Positions 1 through 9,432 of a stretch of DNA of 55,997 nt are shown here, one piece after another. The position numbers and the translations under genes are program-made. The notes under the pieces are model-generated. The model was given only the letters and a program-made list of their open reading frames with translations, was not told the DNA's origin and searched no databases. Source of the DNA: an uncultured Clostridia bacterium (GTDB lineage: Bacteria; Bacillota; Clostridia; Oscillospirales; Ruminococcaceae); contig CAMCFA010000010.1 of assembly GCA_945873955.1 (NCBI GenBank), positions 1 to 55,997 of the forward strand, written 5' to 3'. Position 1 is the stretch's first letter. Each line of letters opens with the position of its first letter.

Positions 1-77
1 ACAGCCGCGGCTTAAAAAGCGAGGACTACACTATCGAACAGCTGAAGTTCATGATGATTGTGTTGCACTTGTATTGA
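1..77 (+). CDS. possible 3' end of an upstream gene
   Basis: An open frame enters from the left edge and closes at a TGA at 75-77, giving about 24 codons ending in FMMIVLHLY. It is too short to assign to a family. It could be the tail of a real gene or chance; the promoter directly after it fits a gene boundary here. Confidence 0.25.
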   Translation, partial: SRGLKSEDYTIEQLKFMMIVLHLY

Positions 78-96
78 CAATCTATCATACAAAATA

Positions 97-125
97 TTGA
101 CAAATTATTAGGAAAGTGATATAAT
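97..125 (+). promoter_or_regulatory. sigma-A promoter for the LuxR-type gene
   Basis: TTGACA (97-102) and TATAAT (120-125) are separated by exactly 17 bases, a full consensus match. The predicted start lies near 132, giving a leader of about 47 bases before the ATG at 179, with AGAGGT (165-170) as ribosome-binding site. Confidence 0.75.
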
Positions 126-178
126 ATATAAATCAAATTACTTGAATAAGGATGTTTCAAATTTAGAGGTTAGCAGAA

Positions 179-1575
179 ATGATTAGGAACAGGTTTTCAA
201 AAACAATGGCAATACAGGGATTATGTTTTGCTCTTTGCTTTTTTGCTTTTCAGCTGACTGAATTTACTGTAAATGACCGAGCAGAAGTTTTGCTTGGTGC
301 GGAATGGGCAAATGCTGTTTATTCTGCAGGAATTGCCTGTACAGCGCTGGGTTTTCTATCTTTTTCCGTTCTGCGCCGGATTTTTGCGGGAGAACGAAAA
401 CGAAAAGCGGTTATGTGTACCGTAGGTTTGATTTCAGTGTTAACATCATTTGCTCTGCTGACCACTTCCTCTAAAGAATTATTCTTAGTAAGTTCTTTTT
501 TTGCACTGCTTACCTATGGACATATTGGCAGCAATATTTATTACAGCTTTTCAATGATGTTTTCCGGGAGTGCATATACAGGCCGTGTCATCGGAATAAG
601 CATGGGCTGCGCGGTATTGCTGCAGTTTGCGGTTCAGAACCTTCTAGTGACAGACGCTGCATTTATTGCAAGCATAATAATAAGCGTTGCCGTAATGGTA
701 TTTTTTGTAGTAAAGCCTCCTAAGGATTGGATGTTTGAAAACCCGCTGCCTTACTCGTCAGAAAACAAGACATATAAAAAAGAGGCTTATATATTGATTG
801 CGGCGACATTGTTTATGTCGCTGGTTATCGGGTTTATCGACGGAATTGTTGTCACAAAGCATGCCGAGGGAAGCCTGAGCGTTTCTTCATACGCACGGCT
901 GTTTTATGCTTTCAGTCTGCCTGCTGCGGGCTTTACGGCTGATTTGAAAAACAGAAAATACTTGTCAATCGCAACATATTATTTATTTCAACCATTTCAA
1001 CAGCGCTTATTTCAGACGCAAACACATTTTTCTGGGGAACCGCGCTGATGTATACTTACAGCGGTTTTTATGTGGTTTTCTTTACTGTTTCATTCATTGA
1101 TTTGGCGCCTCGAACCAAATCTCCCGAACTTTGGGCGGGAATGGGCAGAATTATAAGAAGCATTACCGCTGCACTTACCGCAATCCCTGTGGTGGTGGTG
1201 TTTGAGCAGTTCGGAAGCGTAGTGCTTATTGCGGGAAGCTGTATCTTCTCGGTTATGACCTTGCTTGTGCTGTTTAAGAACATCAGCGTCTCTCTTTTTT
1301 CGCAGCAAGCTTCCGCAGAGAAAGCCTCCGAAGAAAACGAACCTCTGTCTCAGGAGCAAATAATGAAGAACTATTCCGAGCATTACGGTTTTACGCCCCG
1401 TGAAACCGAGGTATTTGAAAAGCTTATTACTACTGAAGATGGAGTTCAGGAAATAGCCGACAGCCTCTATGTGTCGCGCAGAGTTCTTCAGAGATATATT
1501 GCTGCCATTTATGAAAAGACAAATACAAAATCACGAATAGGATTGTTTCAGAGTTTTTCAAAGTTTGGGAAATAG
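179..1575 (+). pseudogene. frameshifted multi-TM protein with C-terminal LuxR-type HTH
   Basis: Two frames together make one protein of about 465 residues. The first frame (179-1048) encodes hydrophobic, MFS-like membrane segments. The second, open from before 961 and running to 1575, continues them (reading ISTALISDANTFFWGTAL just before the internal ATG at 1048) and ends in a LuxR/GerE helix-turn-helix, with GFTPRETEVFEKL and ADSLYVSRRVLQRYI. The frames must swap at about 961-985, where the first falls into nonsense such as FQPFQQRLFQTQ. Membrane-sensor LuxR proteins of this layout are common in gut Firmicutes and Actinobacteria. As written, the DNA-binding domain is detached from the membrane part. 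A sequencing error in the AT-rich stretch is the main alternative. Confidence 0.75.
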
Positions 1576-1607
1576 ATTTATTGTCAAGAGATAATTTGTG
1601 TAAATTT

Positions 1608-1638
1608 AGCACTGCCTTATTTAGGCGGTGCTTTTTTG
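1608..1638 (+). terminator. Rho-independent terminator after the LuxR-type gene
   Basis: AGCACTGCCT (1608-1617) and AGGCGGTGCT (1623-1632) pair around a 5-base loop, followed by a run of T. It lies 33 bases after the stop codon. Confidence 0.8.
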
Positions 1639-1646
1639 TTGGTTGG

Positions 1647-1730
1647 CACACTTGTGACCTACTACATATTGTGGGCTTGCAATGTTGACACACTTGTGAC
1701 CTGTTTTTCATGCGTTGAGTATACTATAAT
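1647..1730 (+). promoter_or_regulatory. candidate promoter with paired 14-bp direct repeats
   Basis: CACACTTGTGACCT occurs at 1647-1660 and again, identically, at 1689-1702, 42 bases apart (four helical turns). Candidate -10 boxes are TATACT (1720-1725) and TATAAT (1725-1730). The second repeat covers the -35 position, which has no good match to consensus, so an activator or repressor site is likely. The interrupted LuxR-type protein encoded just upstream is a possible binder, but this is only inferred from proximity. Confidence 0.45.
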
Positions 1731-1832
1731 TACCATAAATTCAGCGAAAAATATCCGACAGGGTTAATGAGTTTCGCTGTAACCGAATACTATTCGGGAT
1801 ATAAAAATTTGTTTACCGAAAGGAGAATGATG

Positions 1833-4800
1833 ATGAAATTATCGTTCAGGCGCATTGTATCATTGCTGCTGATTGTTTGTATTACAGCAGGTTTATTGCC
1901 TACCGTTTCTTTTGCGGCAGATGCCAAAAAGGGACCTAACCCGGGAGCAATATACGATTATGACACGGCGCATATCTACTTGTGCAGCACAACTACCTCT
2001 TCCCCTGAAAATGCACTGTATTCTCAGGTCGGCGGTACGCCTTCTGTTGACAAATCGGTATTGGGAATCTCATACGATACAGCTTCCAATACCCTTAATC
2101 TGTCAAATTTCAACGGATTGGGAAAGTATCTTCAGATAAACGAAATGGGAAGTGATTTTTCCATAAACCTTGACGGAGACAGCGTCATTGACGCAATAGT
2201 ATCATGGGGATTCGGATATGAGGCTTCTGTTTGCTTCAAGGGTTCCGGAACACTCACTGTAAATCCCAATGCAGATGTAATGGTTCAGGGATATTATCAG
2301 GGAATTGACATAGAGGCTGAGGAAGCTCCCGCTGTTCTTCGTGTGTCTCCCGAAACCACCGTTAATGTATTCGGTGCAAACGGCGGACAGGCTGTCACAA
2401 TTTATTACACATTAACAAGTTCCGACGCAATAATAGCCGAAGGAAAGCTGTCGAAAGGACAGCCTGCTCAAAAAAGGCTTCAGAAGACCGTTTCGGACAT
2501 TTATATGACCCAATATCCGCTATATACTTACGGCGGAGCTTATTACGGCAGCAGGATTACTGCTGTCGGCGGCAATCCGACATACACGATGTATCTGCTG
2601 ACAGGCGGAACCGAAAGCTATGGTTACACTGCCACTGAAGTAGAAGGAGAAAGCGGATTAAGTGAAGTGCCTTCAAAATACGAGGCTGTGTATTCGGATT
2701 ATTACGCTTATACCGTATCTTCCGACAGCAACTATTTCAATGCAATGTCTGAAGTTCATTTTGTTCCCGAAAACACCGTCGTTATCGAAAAACCCGTAAT
2801 AACCACCAAAACTCTTCCCGAAGGCGTTGTAAATACGGCGTACCGTGCTGTTCTTGAAGCTTCGCCTTATAAAGAGGGAAATGCAATTTCGTGGTCGGTA
2901 ATTGAAGGTAAGCTTCCCGACGGTCTTTCCCTTGACGGCAAAACAGGCGTCATATCAGGCACTCCGACAACTGTTGGAACAAGCACGTTTACGGTAAAAG
3001 CGTCCGAAGCAGGCGCTCAGGACGCAGCTGCTTCTTTTTCAATCAAAATAAACAACGCCGCAATTTCTTTTGAGGACGGCTGCGATTTGTATTTGTCCGC
3101 GACAGATAAAGGTGCAATTATACCCGAAAGTTATTTCAGCGCTTTTGTTAATCTTTCCAGAGAGCTGACAGCCGCAGAAGCCGCAGATGCTGCTGCCGAA
3201 CTCTATTACAACGGCAATCCTGCGGGAGAAATACTGCCTGTTTACGCAAAGGGTAAGATAATCTACACAAACAGCGTTTTCCCGAGCGAAATGAAAACCG
3301 CCGAAAAAATCGTTTTCAGACTCGGAAAACTTACAAAAGAAATCAATATAAGCAAACCTGCTGCGCCAAGCATTGAAATAACGGCTGAAACTCATGCAAA
3401 GCAGTATTCCACTCTTGTGATTAAAAACGAAGACGGAGCTGTTGTCTGCGAAAAGGCAGGATTTGGTTATCCCGGAATAACCATCACAAATCTGGATGCA
3501 GGAAAATACACCGTTGATGTTGTGTGCAGCATTGACGGAAGAGGAACGCAGAGTCTGCTTCCTGCTCCGATAGTTTTTACCGCAGTGAACGGCGAAAAAG
3601 TTACAAAGCAGGTTGATATTTCAAAACAACTGAGCTTTTATCACCTTGCAGATGCGTATTCCGATAATTTCAGCTTACTTCTGCATAAGGACTATGATGT
3701 TTTCTGGTATTCTGATTCAACGGGAACAAATCTTTTAAGCGAGAAATCCGGCATAAATCGCCTTTCGGGCGAAACGCTCTATGTAAAGGCCGTCCCCGTC
3801 GGAATTGCAGCAACCCGCCTGACTGAATCAGCAATAACACCCGTAACCGACGGAGATTCCCAATGGATAGACTTATATCTTCCTGAAAAAAGCACAATTT
3901 CATTAACAGGAACCGTTAAGTACATAAAAGCAGACGGCTCCGTTGGCTTATGCGAAGACGCTTTTGTTACTGCGTCCTGCGGAGAGGGCGGCTTTGCCAA
4001 TATCAGAACCGTTTATTCCGAAGAGTCAGGCAGTTTCTCGCTGGAAAAAATAGCAGCAGGAACGGTTATTACTGCAGGTTCAGTAAACAAAGATGGCAAT
4101 CTGACAGATTATTTTACATATACCGTCACCGAATCCGATATATCAAACGGAAGTCTTCCGCTTAACATAACTCTTTCTCCTGCAGAGGGATTCGTTGCGC
4201 TTGACGGATATTGGAAGAAAGAGATGAACAGCGATTCATTCTGGCATGAGGAGCACGCATATCTCGATCCGAGACATGTTACTATTACAGACAGCCGCGG
4301 AAAGGAACTCGAATTCACCTCCTGTTATAACGGCTTCCTGCTCTCAGATCCGTCCGCTGTGTCTGCCGGTGAAATACTTTATCTTGATTTTGACAGCGGA
4401 AGACAATACGGCTCCTGTGAGATTGCGGTTTTATCCGAAAACGGAAAGATATACGGCATTGCAAATCCGCTTTATATCAGGACAAAATGCATAGCAAGGA
4501 TTGAAGTTTCACGTCAGGAGAAGCTGAGTTACAGCGTTCTTCTGTATGGCGCAGACGGAAAGCTTATCGAAACAAGAAGAAACGAAGTTGACGATAAGAC
4601 ATCCTCGGCTACCGTTTACTTCATCACCCTTAAAGAAGGAAATTATACGGCTGTTTTTGTTCAGACAAGCTATCTTGATTCTCTTGAACCAAGTTCCTAT
4701 GATACTCTTGCAAAAGCAAAAAATCTGAAATCCGAATATACTGCCTCAGTTTCTTTTGAGGCGGAAGACTTTGCAAATGTTGACAAGAGCATTTATCTTC

Positions 4801-7800
4801 CATCTGTATCCTATGACGATAAGGACATCTTTGTTACGTCCGCAACAGGCGTTTCAATGAAGCAGACATACCCTGAAACTGTTGACATTGATTTTGTCTG
4901 CACACCTTCCACTCAGTTTGATATGAAAGAAGGCACAGGAGTAACCTTTACTATTATAACAAGCCAAACGGGTCAGAATACATCGGGAAAGGTCGCAACA
5001 CGTTCTATAACAATCAACGGAAAATCCGTTGACATAAACCGTTGGAGTGCGGAAAAGAATGGTTATATAGACGCTAACGGAAGAATTGTTCTGTCGCTTT
5101 CAGCTTCGGAGCTTTCGGAATACGGCGGTTTTCCGTTAAGATTTTCTTCTACTGTGGAAATGACAAATCCCGCCAAATTCTGCGCAGACTCCTATATTTC
5201 ATATTATGATAACAAAGGAACAAAACAGACAAAATACTTTGGAGCGTATAACGAGGAAAGAAGCCCTCTGTCAATTTCAGCTCCCGCTGTTACAGCAGAC
5301 GGAAGCTTCACCGTTTACGGAGTTGGTCCTGCCTCTTATGTTTCAAAACCGTATTATGTCACAATCTATGCAGACGGCATACCTGTTGCCAAAGTACAGA
5401 CTGACAGCAGAAAGGGATATTACAAAGCATCTGTAACCTTCGACGAAAGCAGAATGGACGAATATCAGACAATATCGTTCAGCGCCAAAGGCTCATTTGC
5501 TGACGGCAGCCGAGCGTATTCTTCTCCCGTTTGCGAAACAGTGTATTCTTCAAGCATGGGTGCTTTAACAAAGAACGAGATGTTCTGGTATGATGCAAGC
5601 GAAAGAGAAAAATCTATTGTAATATGGGACGACGGAGATCCTGTAAACGCTGATAAAAGTTATTACATCAGCGGAAACGGATATGATACCTCTTATAAAT
5701 GGCAGCTTACTTTTGATAATCCCGATAATGTATATAATGTAAATATCAACTGCATTGACAACGGTATAATCAAACAGATACCGGCAGAACGAATAGGTTC
5801 GTCCAATATTTTTGAAACAGGAAAGATTTGTTTGTACGGAAAAACTCCTGACGGCGCATGGGTAACTTACAATCGGCTTGACACCATGTATATGGGTAAT
5901 GCTGATGATGTAACTGACAGTGAGATTTCTGAAGTTCTGGACTATATGAATAGCCTCGCAGGATTCAGCGAAGTCAGCGGTACGGCAGACAATTTCTCTT
6001 TCCTTCTGGGAAGCGGTACTCAGAAGTTCAGGATTTATTCCAAGAGAGAAAATATTTCATGGGACAGCTCAAAGATTTCCGAATTTGAGAGCATGGAACC
6101 TTTTCACAAAGATATTCCCTATTGCATTGGTTATGAGGAAGGAAATCTTTCTCAGGCAGGCGGGATATTTGCAATCCACAGAGTGATGAAATATTCAAAT
6201 TCTGATATCGACGGAGAGTATTTCTTTGTTGATGAGCTTTATACGCTTGCATCAAGAATCATCACCGTATGGGATACTTCATCTTCAAAAGCATACAGAA
6301 CCATCACTCAGATAGGCGATGACCCGACTCTTCAGCCTTTGGAATACTCGGAACTCGACGCTGAATTGGCGGCGATAAACCGTGTTGAAGATATTCTCAG
6401 AGTATGGTATGACTACGACAAGCTTGTCGAAAGCGGATTTATGGAGATATACACTAATACTGCAAGAGTTTCGGCAAACTATATGAGCGATGATTTCGGC
6501 ACCGTTGACGACTATATCCCCGATATGTTCGACCTTGCGCTTAATGCACAGGGCGGAGTACCGATATCTGCACAGGATATATACAAGCTTCAGCGTTTTT
6601 ATAAAGACAATGAGTATTGCTTCACCAATCTTTTTAAGATATATAACAGCGATAATGACCCTGCGTTTGACGCTATGAGAAGACGCCTGAAGAGAGTGAA
6701 CGAAATCCGTGTCCTTTTTGGCTGCATAATGCTTGACGAACTGAGAAGCAATCTCCCGCAGAGTCTTGAAGATGTGACGGGAATAACTCTGGCGGGAAAG
6801 GCGCTTGAATTTGTTCAAAATCAGGTTAAGGACGCCATTACAGACAAAATAAACGGACAGCTTGAGAAAATCTACGGTTCTCAGGCAAAGTCATTGGCGT
6901 TTGATGTTTATTATGCGGCAAAATATTTTGAGAGAAAGGAATCGTTCTTCTGCTCCAAGCTTGATTGGAAGAACTTCCCGTTCGATCTGTATGACCCTAA
7001 CGAGATGACAGGCGGCGAAAGCCAGACAATGCCTTCTGGTCCCAGCGGAATGCTGGATCCTTCGGGCGTTATTTTTGAGGCGGTTGAAAGCAATGTGATT
7101 GAAGGCGCAGACGCAACTCTGTACTATTTCAACGGCACTAACGGAGTGATTGCGGATTCCACTTACTTTGGAATTGAGCCTAACCCGCAGACAGTCGGCA
7201 AAGACGGTTTTTATCAATGGTTTGTTCCGATGGGAGACTGGCGAGTTGTTGCCTCTAAGGATGGTTATACAACTGTTGACACTGGCTCAAGCGCGGACTA
7301 TGGACTGAATGCGGCACAGAAGACAGACGGATACTACTATATGCCGGTTCTTCCTGTTCAGCTTGACGTCAACATAGGTCTTGTAAGCTATGAGGCTCCC
7401 GCAGTTGAATCCATAAAAGCAACAACAGACGGAGTATTCATCACCTTCAGCAAGTATATGTCAGAGGGCGAACTCACCGCTGCAAATATCGGTTTGTATA
7501 TAAACGACGTTCTTGTGCCTCTGGACGGCAGCAACGTAATCCTTGCAGACAGCGAAAAGGTGAACGCAGACAGCACAATCTCCTACACAAAGACAGTGTT
7601 GCTTGCTTATCCGGGGCTGAAAACAAGCGATAAGGTACAGGTTGTTATCGGCAACGAAGTAAAAAGTTATGCGGACGTCCGAATGGCAGAACGCTATGAC
7701 AGCGGCAGTATTGATGTAACCGAACCTGTAAAGCTTGCGGCACCAGTTGCTTCCGTAAGTTCGGGAGAGGTTGAGAAAAACACGGTTGTAACACTTTCTG

Positions 7801-9002
7801 CAGAAGACGGCGCAGTGATTTATTACACGACCGACGGTACTACACCTTCAAAAACAAGCAAAATATATAAAACAGGGCTCTTTATCAGCGAAAATATTAC
7901 AATAAAAGCGATTGCAGTAAAAACGGGAATGAAGGACAGCGATGTTCTTTCCGTTTCATACACAGTAAAAGATGAAGATCCTGATGAAGACCCCCGACCC
8001 GCAAAAGTCACAGCAACCATGAACGGAATGGTAATTACCGATAACAGCATTGTTTCGGCGGGTTATCTGAAGTTCACAACAGCTACATTCGGAGCACAGA
8101 TTTATTACACAACCAACGGCAACTGTCCCATGACAGATGAAAATAACCGTATCCTTTATAAAGGTCCGATCTATCTTGAAGCAGGAAAAACCTATTATTT
8201 CAGAGTGCGTGCATATCTTGACGGACGCTGGTCTGATGGACTTCCTTTGCATATCACAGTAAAATCTTCCAACGGCGGAAGCAGTGGAAGCGGCGGCAGA
8301 CCTCATACAGCATCCGAACCTATGCCCTATATCAAAGGACAGTCTCCCATGCCGTGGAAAGAGATTGCTGAATATCTCAATAAGCTTGACGAAAACAGTA
8401 ATGTTGAGATTGTCCTTAATGGCTGTACTACTGTTCCGATGAATGTAATAGCAACAATTTCGGACAAGAAACTCAAAGCGGCTTTTGATATCTACAGCTC
8501 GTTCTCCTGGGAAGTTGACGGTGCAAAGATAACAGCGCCTGCGGCAGCCGATCTGACTTTCGTAAAAAATGCGGAAGTAAAGACGGATAATCTGCGCGGC
8601 GAGGTCGGAACCGGCTTTACAATCAATAATACTTGTATTCCTTCCAATCTGAAAATAGCATTTATTAAGTCACACGCAGGAAAGTTTGCAAATCTGTATA
8701 GGTTCGTTGATAGAAAACCTGTATTTGTATCATGTGCAAAAATCAGCGAAAACGGAACAGCATACATTGACAGAGTTTCCGAGAATGGCGAATATACCGT
8801 AATGATCTGCGAGTTCAGCGACAGACCCGGCGATATGAACAATGACGGCGTAATGGACGCTATGGATGCAAGCGCAATACTCAAGGACATCGTAGGTCTT
8901 GAACCGGGCAAAAACCCGCTTGTTGCTGACTTTAACGGTGACGGAAAAGTTAATGCTATGGATGCATCGGCAATTCTGAAAAGAATAGTAGGTATAGCGT
9001 AA
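1833..9002 (+). CDS. giant secreted multidomain protein with C-terminal dockerin
   Basis: 2389 residues from an ATG at 1833. AAAGGAG (1819-1825) sits 7 bases before it and decides among three ATGs in a row; an open extension to 1767 has no such site. An N-terminal signal peptide (positive MKLSFRRI, hydrophobic core, cleavage near VSFAAD) marks export. Around residues 320-400 is a putative Ig (He_PIG-type) fold with GLSLDGKTGVISGTPT. Several Ig-like or carboxypeptidase-regulatory-like stretches follow. Two chitobiase C-terminal-type repeats lie near 1970-2045 and 2057-2145 (IYYTTDGTTPS, IYYTTNGNCP), then a Gly/Ser linker. Residues 2334-2389 are a type I dockerin with two calcium loops (DMNNDGVMDAMDAS and DFNGDGKVNAMDAS). 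I recognise no catalytic domain. By family knowledge the dockerin should anchor it to a cohesin scaffold at the cell surface. An adhesin or matrix role is inference. Confidence 0.85.
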   Translation: MKLSFRRIVSLLLIVCITAGLLPTVSFAADAKKGPNPGAIYDYDTAHIYLCSTTTSSPENALYSQVGGTPSVDKSVLGISYDTASNTLNLSNFNGLGKYLQINEMGSDFSINLDGDSVIDAIVSWGFGYEASVCFKGSGTLTVNPNADVMVQGYYQGIDIEAEEAPAVLRVSPETTVNVFGANGGQAVTIYYTLTSSDAIIAEGKLSKGQPAQKRLQKTVSDIYMTQYPLYTYGGAYYGSRITAVGGNPTYTMYLLTGGTESYGYTATEVEGESGLSEVPSKYEAVYSDYYAYTVSSDSNYFNAMSEVHFVPENTVVIEKPVITTKTLPEGVVNTAYRAVLEASPYKEGNAISWSVIEGKLPDGLSLDGKTGVISGTPTTVGTSTFTVKASEAGAQDAAASFSIKINNAAISFEDGCDLYLSATDKGAIIPESYFSAFVNLSRELTAAEAADAAAELYYNGNPAGEILPVYAKGKIIYTNSVFPSEMKTAEKIVFRLGKLTKEINISKPAAPSIEITAETHAKQYSTLVIKNEDGAVVCEKAGFGYPGITITNLDAGKYTVDVVCSIDGRGTQSLLPAPIVFTAVNGEKVTKQVDISKQLSFYHLADAYSDNFSLLLHKDYDVFWYSDSTGTNLLSEKSGINRLSGETLYVKAVPVGIAATRLTESAITPVTDGDSQWIDLYLPEKSTISLTGTVKYIKADGSVGLCEDAFVTASCGEGGFANIRTVYSEESGSFSLEKIAAGTVITAGSVNKDGNLTDYFTYTVTESDISNGSLPLNITLSPAEGFVALDGYWKKEMNSDSFWHEEHAYLDPRHVTITDSRGKELEFTSCYNGFLLSDPSAVSAGEILYLDFDSGRQYGSCEIAVLSENGKIYGIANPLYIRTKCIARIEVSRQEKLSYSVLLYGADGKLIETRRNEVDDKTSSATVYFITLKEGNYTAVFVQTSYLDSLEPSSYDTLAKAKNLKSEYTASVSFEAEDFANVDKSIYLPSVSYDDKDIFVTSATGVSMKQTYPETVDIDFVCTPSTQFDMKEGTGVTFTIITSQTGQNTSGKVATRSITINGKSVDINRWSAEKNGYIDANGRIVLSLSASELSEYGGFPLRFSSTVEMTNPAKFCADSYISYYDNKGTKQTKYFGAYNEERSPLSISAPAVTADGSFTVYGVGPASYVSKPYYVTIYADGIPVAKVQTDSRKGYYKASVTFDESRMDEYQTISFSAKGSFADGSRAYSSPVCETVYSSSMGALTKNEMFWYDASEREKSIVIWDDGDPVNADKSYYISGNGYDTSYKWQLTFDNPDNVYNVNINCIDNGIIKQIPAERIGSSNIFETGKICLYGKTPDGAWVTYNRLDTMYMGNADDVTDSEISEVLDYMNSLAGFSEVSGTADNFSFLLGSGTQKFRIYSKRENISWDSSKISEFESMEPFHKDIPYCIGYEEGNLSQAGGIFAIHRVMKYSNSDIDGEYFFVDELYTLASRIITVWDTSSSKAYRTITQIGDDPTLQPLEYSELDAELAAINRVEDILRVWYDYDKLVESGFMEIYTNTARVSANYMSDDFGTVDDYIPDMFDLALNAQGGVPISAQDIYKLQRFYKDNEYCFTNLFKIYNSDNDPAFDAMRRRLKRVNEIRVLFGCIMLDELRSNLPQSLEDVTGITLAGKALEFVQNQVKDAITDKINGQLEKIYGSQAKSLAFDVYYAAKYFERKESFFCSKLDWKNFPFDLYDPNEMTGGESQTMPSGPSGMLDPSGVIFEAVESNVIEGADATLYYFNGTNGVIADSTYFGIEPNPQTVGKDGFYQWFVPMGDWRVVASKDGYTTVDTGSSADYGLNAAQKTDGYYYMPVLPVQLDVNIGLVSYEAPAVESIKATTDGVFITFSKYMSEGELTAANIGLYINDVLVPLDGSNVILADSEKVNADSTISYTKTVLLAYPGLKTSDKVQVVIGNEVKSYADVRMAERYDSGSIDVTEPVKLAAPVASVSSGEVEKNTVVTLSAEDGAVIYYTTDGTTPSKTSKIYKTGLFISENITIKAIAVKTGMKDSDVLSVSYTVKDEDPDEDPRPAKVTATMNGMVITDNSIVSAGYLKFTTATFGAQIYYTTNGNCPMTDENNRILYKGPIYLEAGKTYYFRVRAYLDGRWSDGLPLHITVKSSNGGSSGSGGRPHTASEPMPYIKGQSPMPWKEIAEYLNKLDENSNVEIVLNGCTTVPMNVIATISDKKLKAAFDIYSSFSWEVDGAKITAPAAADLTFVKNAEVKTDNLRGEVGTGFTINNTCIPSNLKIAFIKSHAGKFANLYRFVDRKPVFVSCAKISENGTAYIDRVSENGEYTVMICEFSDRPGDMNNDGVMDAMDASAILKDIVGLEPGKNPLVADFNGDGKVNAMDASAILKRIVGIA

Positions 9003-9035
9003 TCATAACTGTATTTTCGGAATAATTTAACACTA

Positions 9036-9070
9036 ATTATCCTCCCTTACCAAACACAAGGGAGGATAAT
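9036..9070 (+). terminator. strong hairpin after the dockerin gene
   Basis: ATTATCCTCCCTT (9036-9048) and AAGGGAGGATAAT (9058-9070) are perfect complements with a 9-base loop. There is no T-run, so it is an intrinsic terminator of doubtful strength or an RNA-stability element at the 3' end of the 7-kb message. Confidence 0.5.
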
Positions 9071-9102
9071 CAGCAAAATAGAATTGTTAAAAGGGGTATT
9101 AT

Positions 9103-9432
9103 TTGAAAAAACAAATTATAGGTGTCACCGCAGCATTGTTGACAGCGGCGGCATCCACTGTTTCAGCAAGTGCTGAGTATATTATATCAGTACAAAACAG
9201 GTCGGAAACACGGTAACAGCAGAGGTTATTGCTGATAGTGCAACGCTTCCGGCGATAGAGTTTACTGTTAAGCTGACCGATGATATTGAGATAGAGGATT
9301 TCTATACAATCAGCGGTTCAGTATTCAACGAAAGCAACGGGCATTTCGCTTGGGCAGATGTCAATGCTCCCGAAGATGGCACAGTAATGTATTCGGTCAC
9401 CTTTACGGTTAAGAACGGAGATAAGGGCAAAG
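9103..9432 (+). pseudogene. remnant of a secreted cohesin-like protein
   Basis: AAGGGG (9091-9096) precedes a TTG at 9103 and a clear signal peptide ([22 protein letters not shown]). That frame stops at 9214. The next frame carries on the same protein ([20 protein letters not shown], then [15 protein letters not shown]). This pattern, an opening strand pairing with a late S-V-T-F-x-V-K strand, resembles cohesin modules. After about 9432 the frame continues without a break as KdpB. The gene is therefore broken twice: an indel near 9178-9190 and loss of its 3' part. The cohesin call is by pattern and is moderate; its position next to a dockerin gene supports it. Confidence 0.5.
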
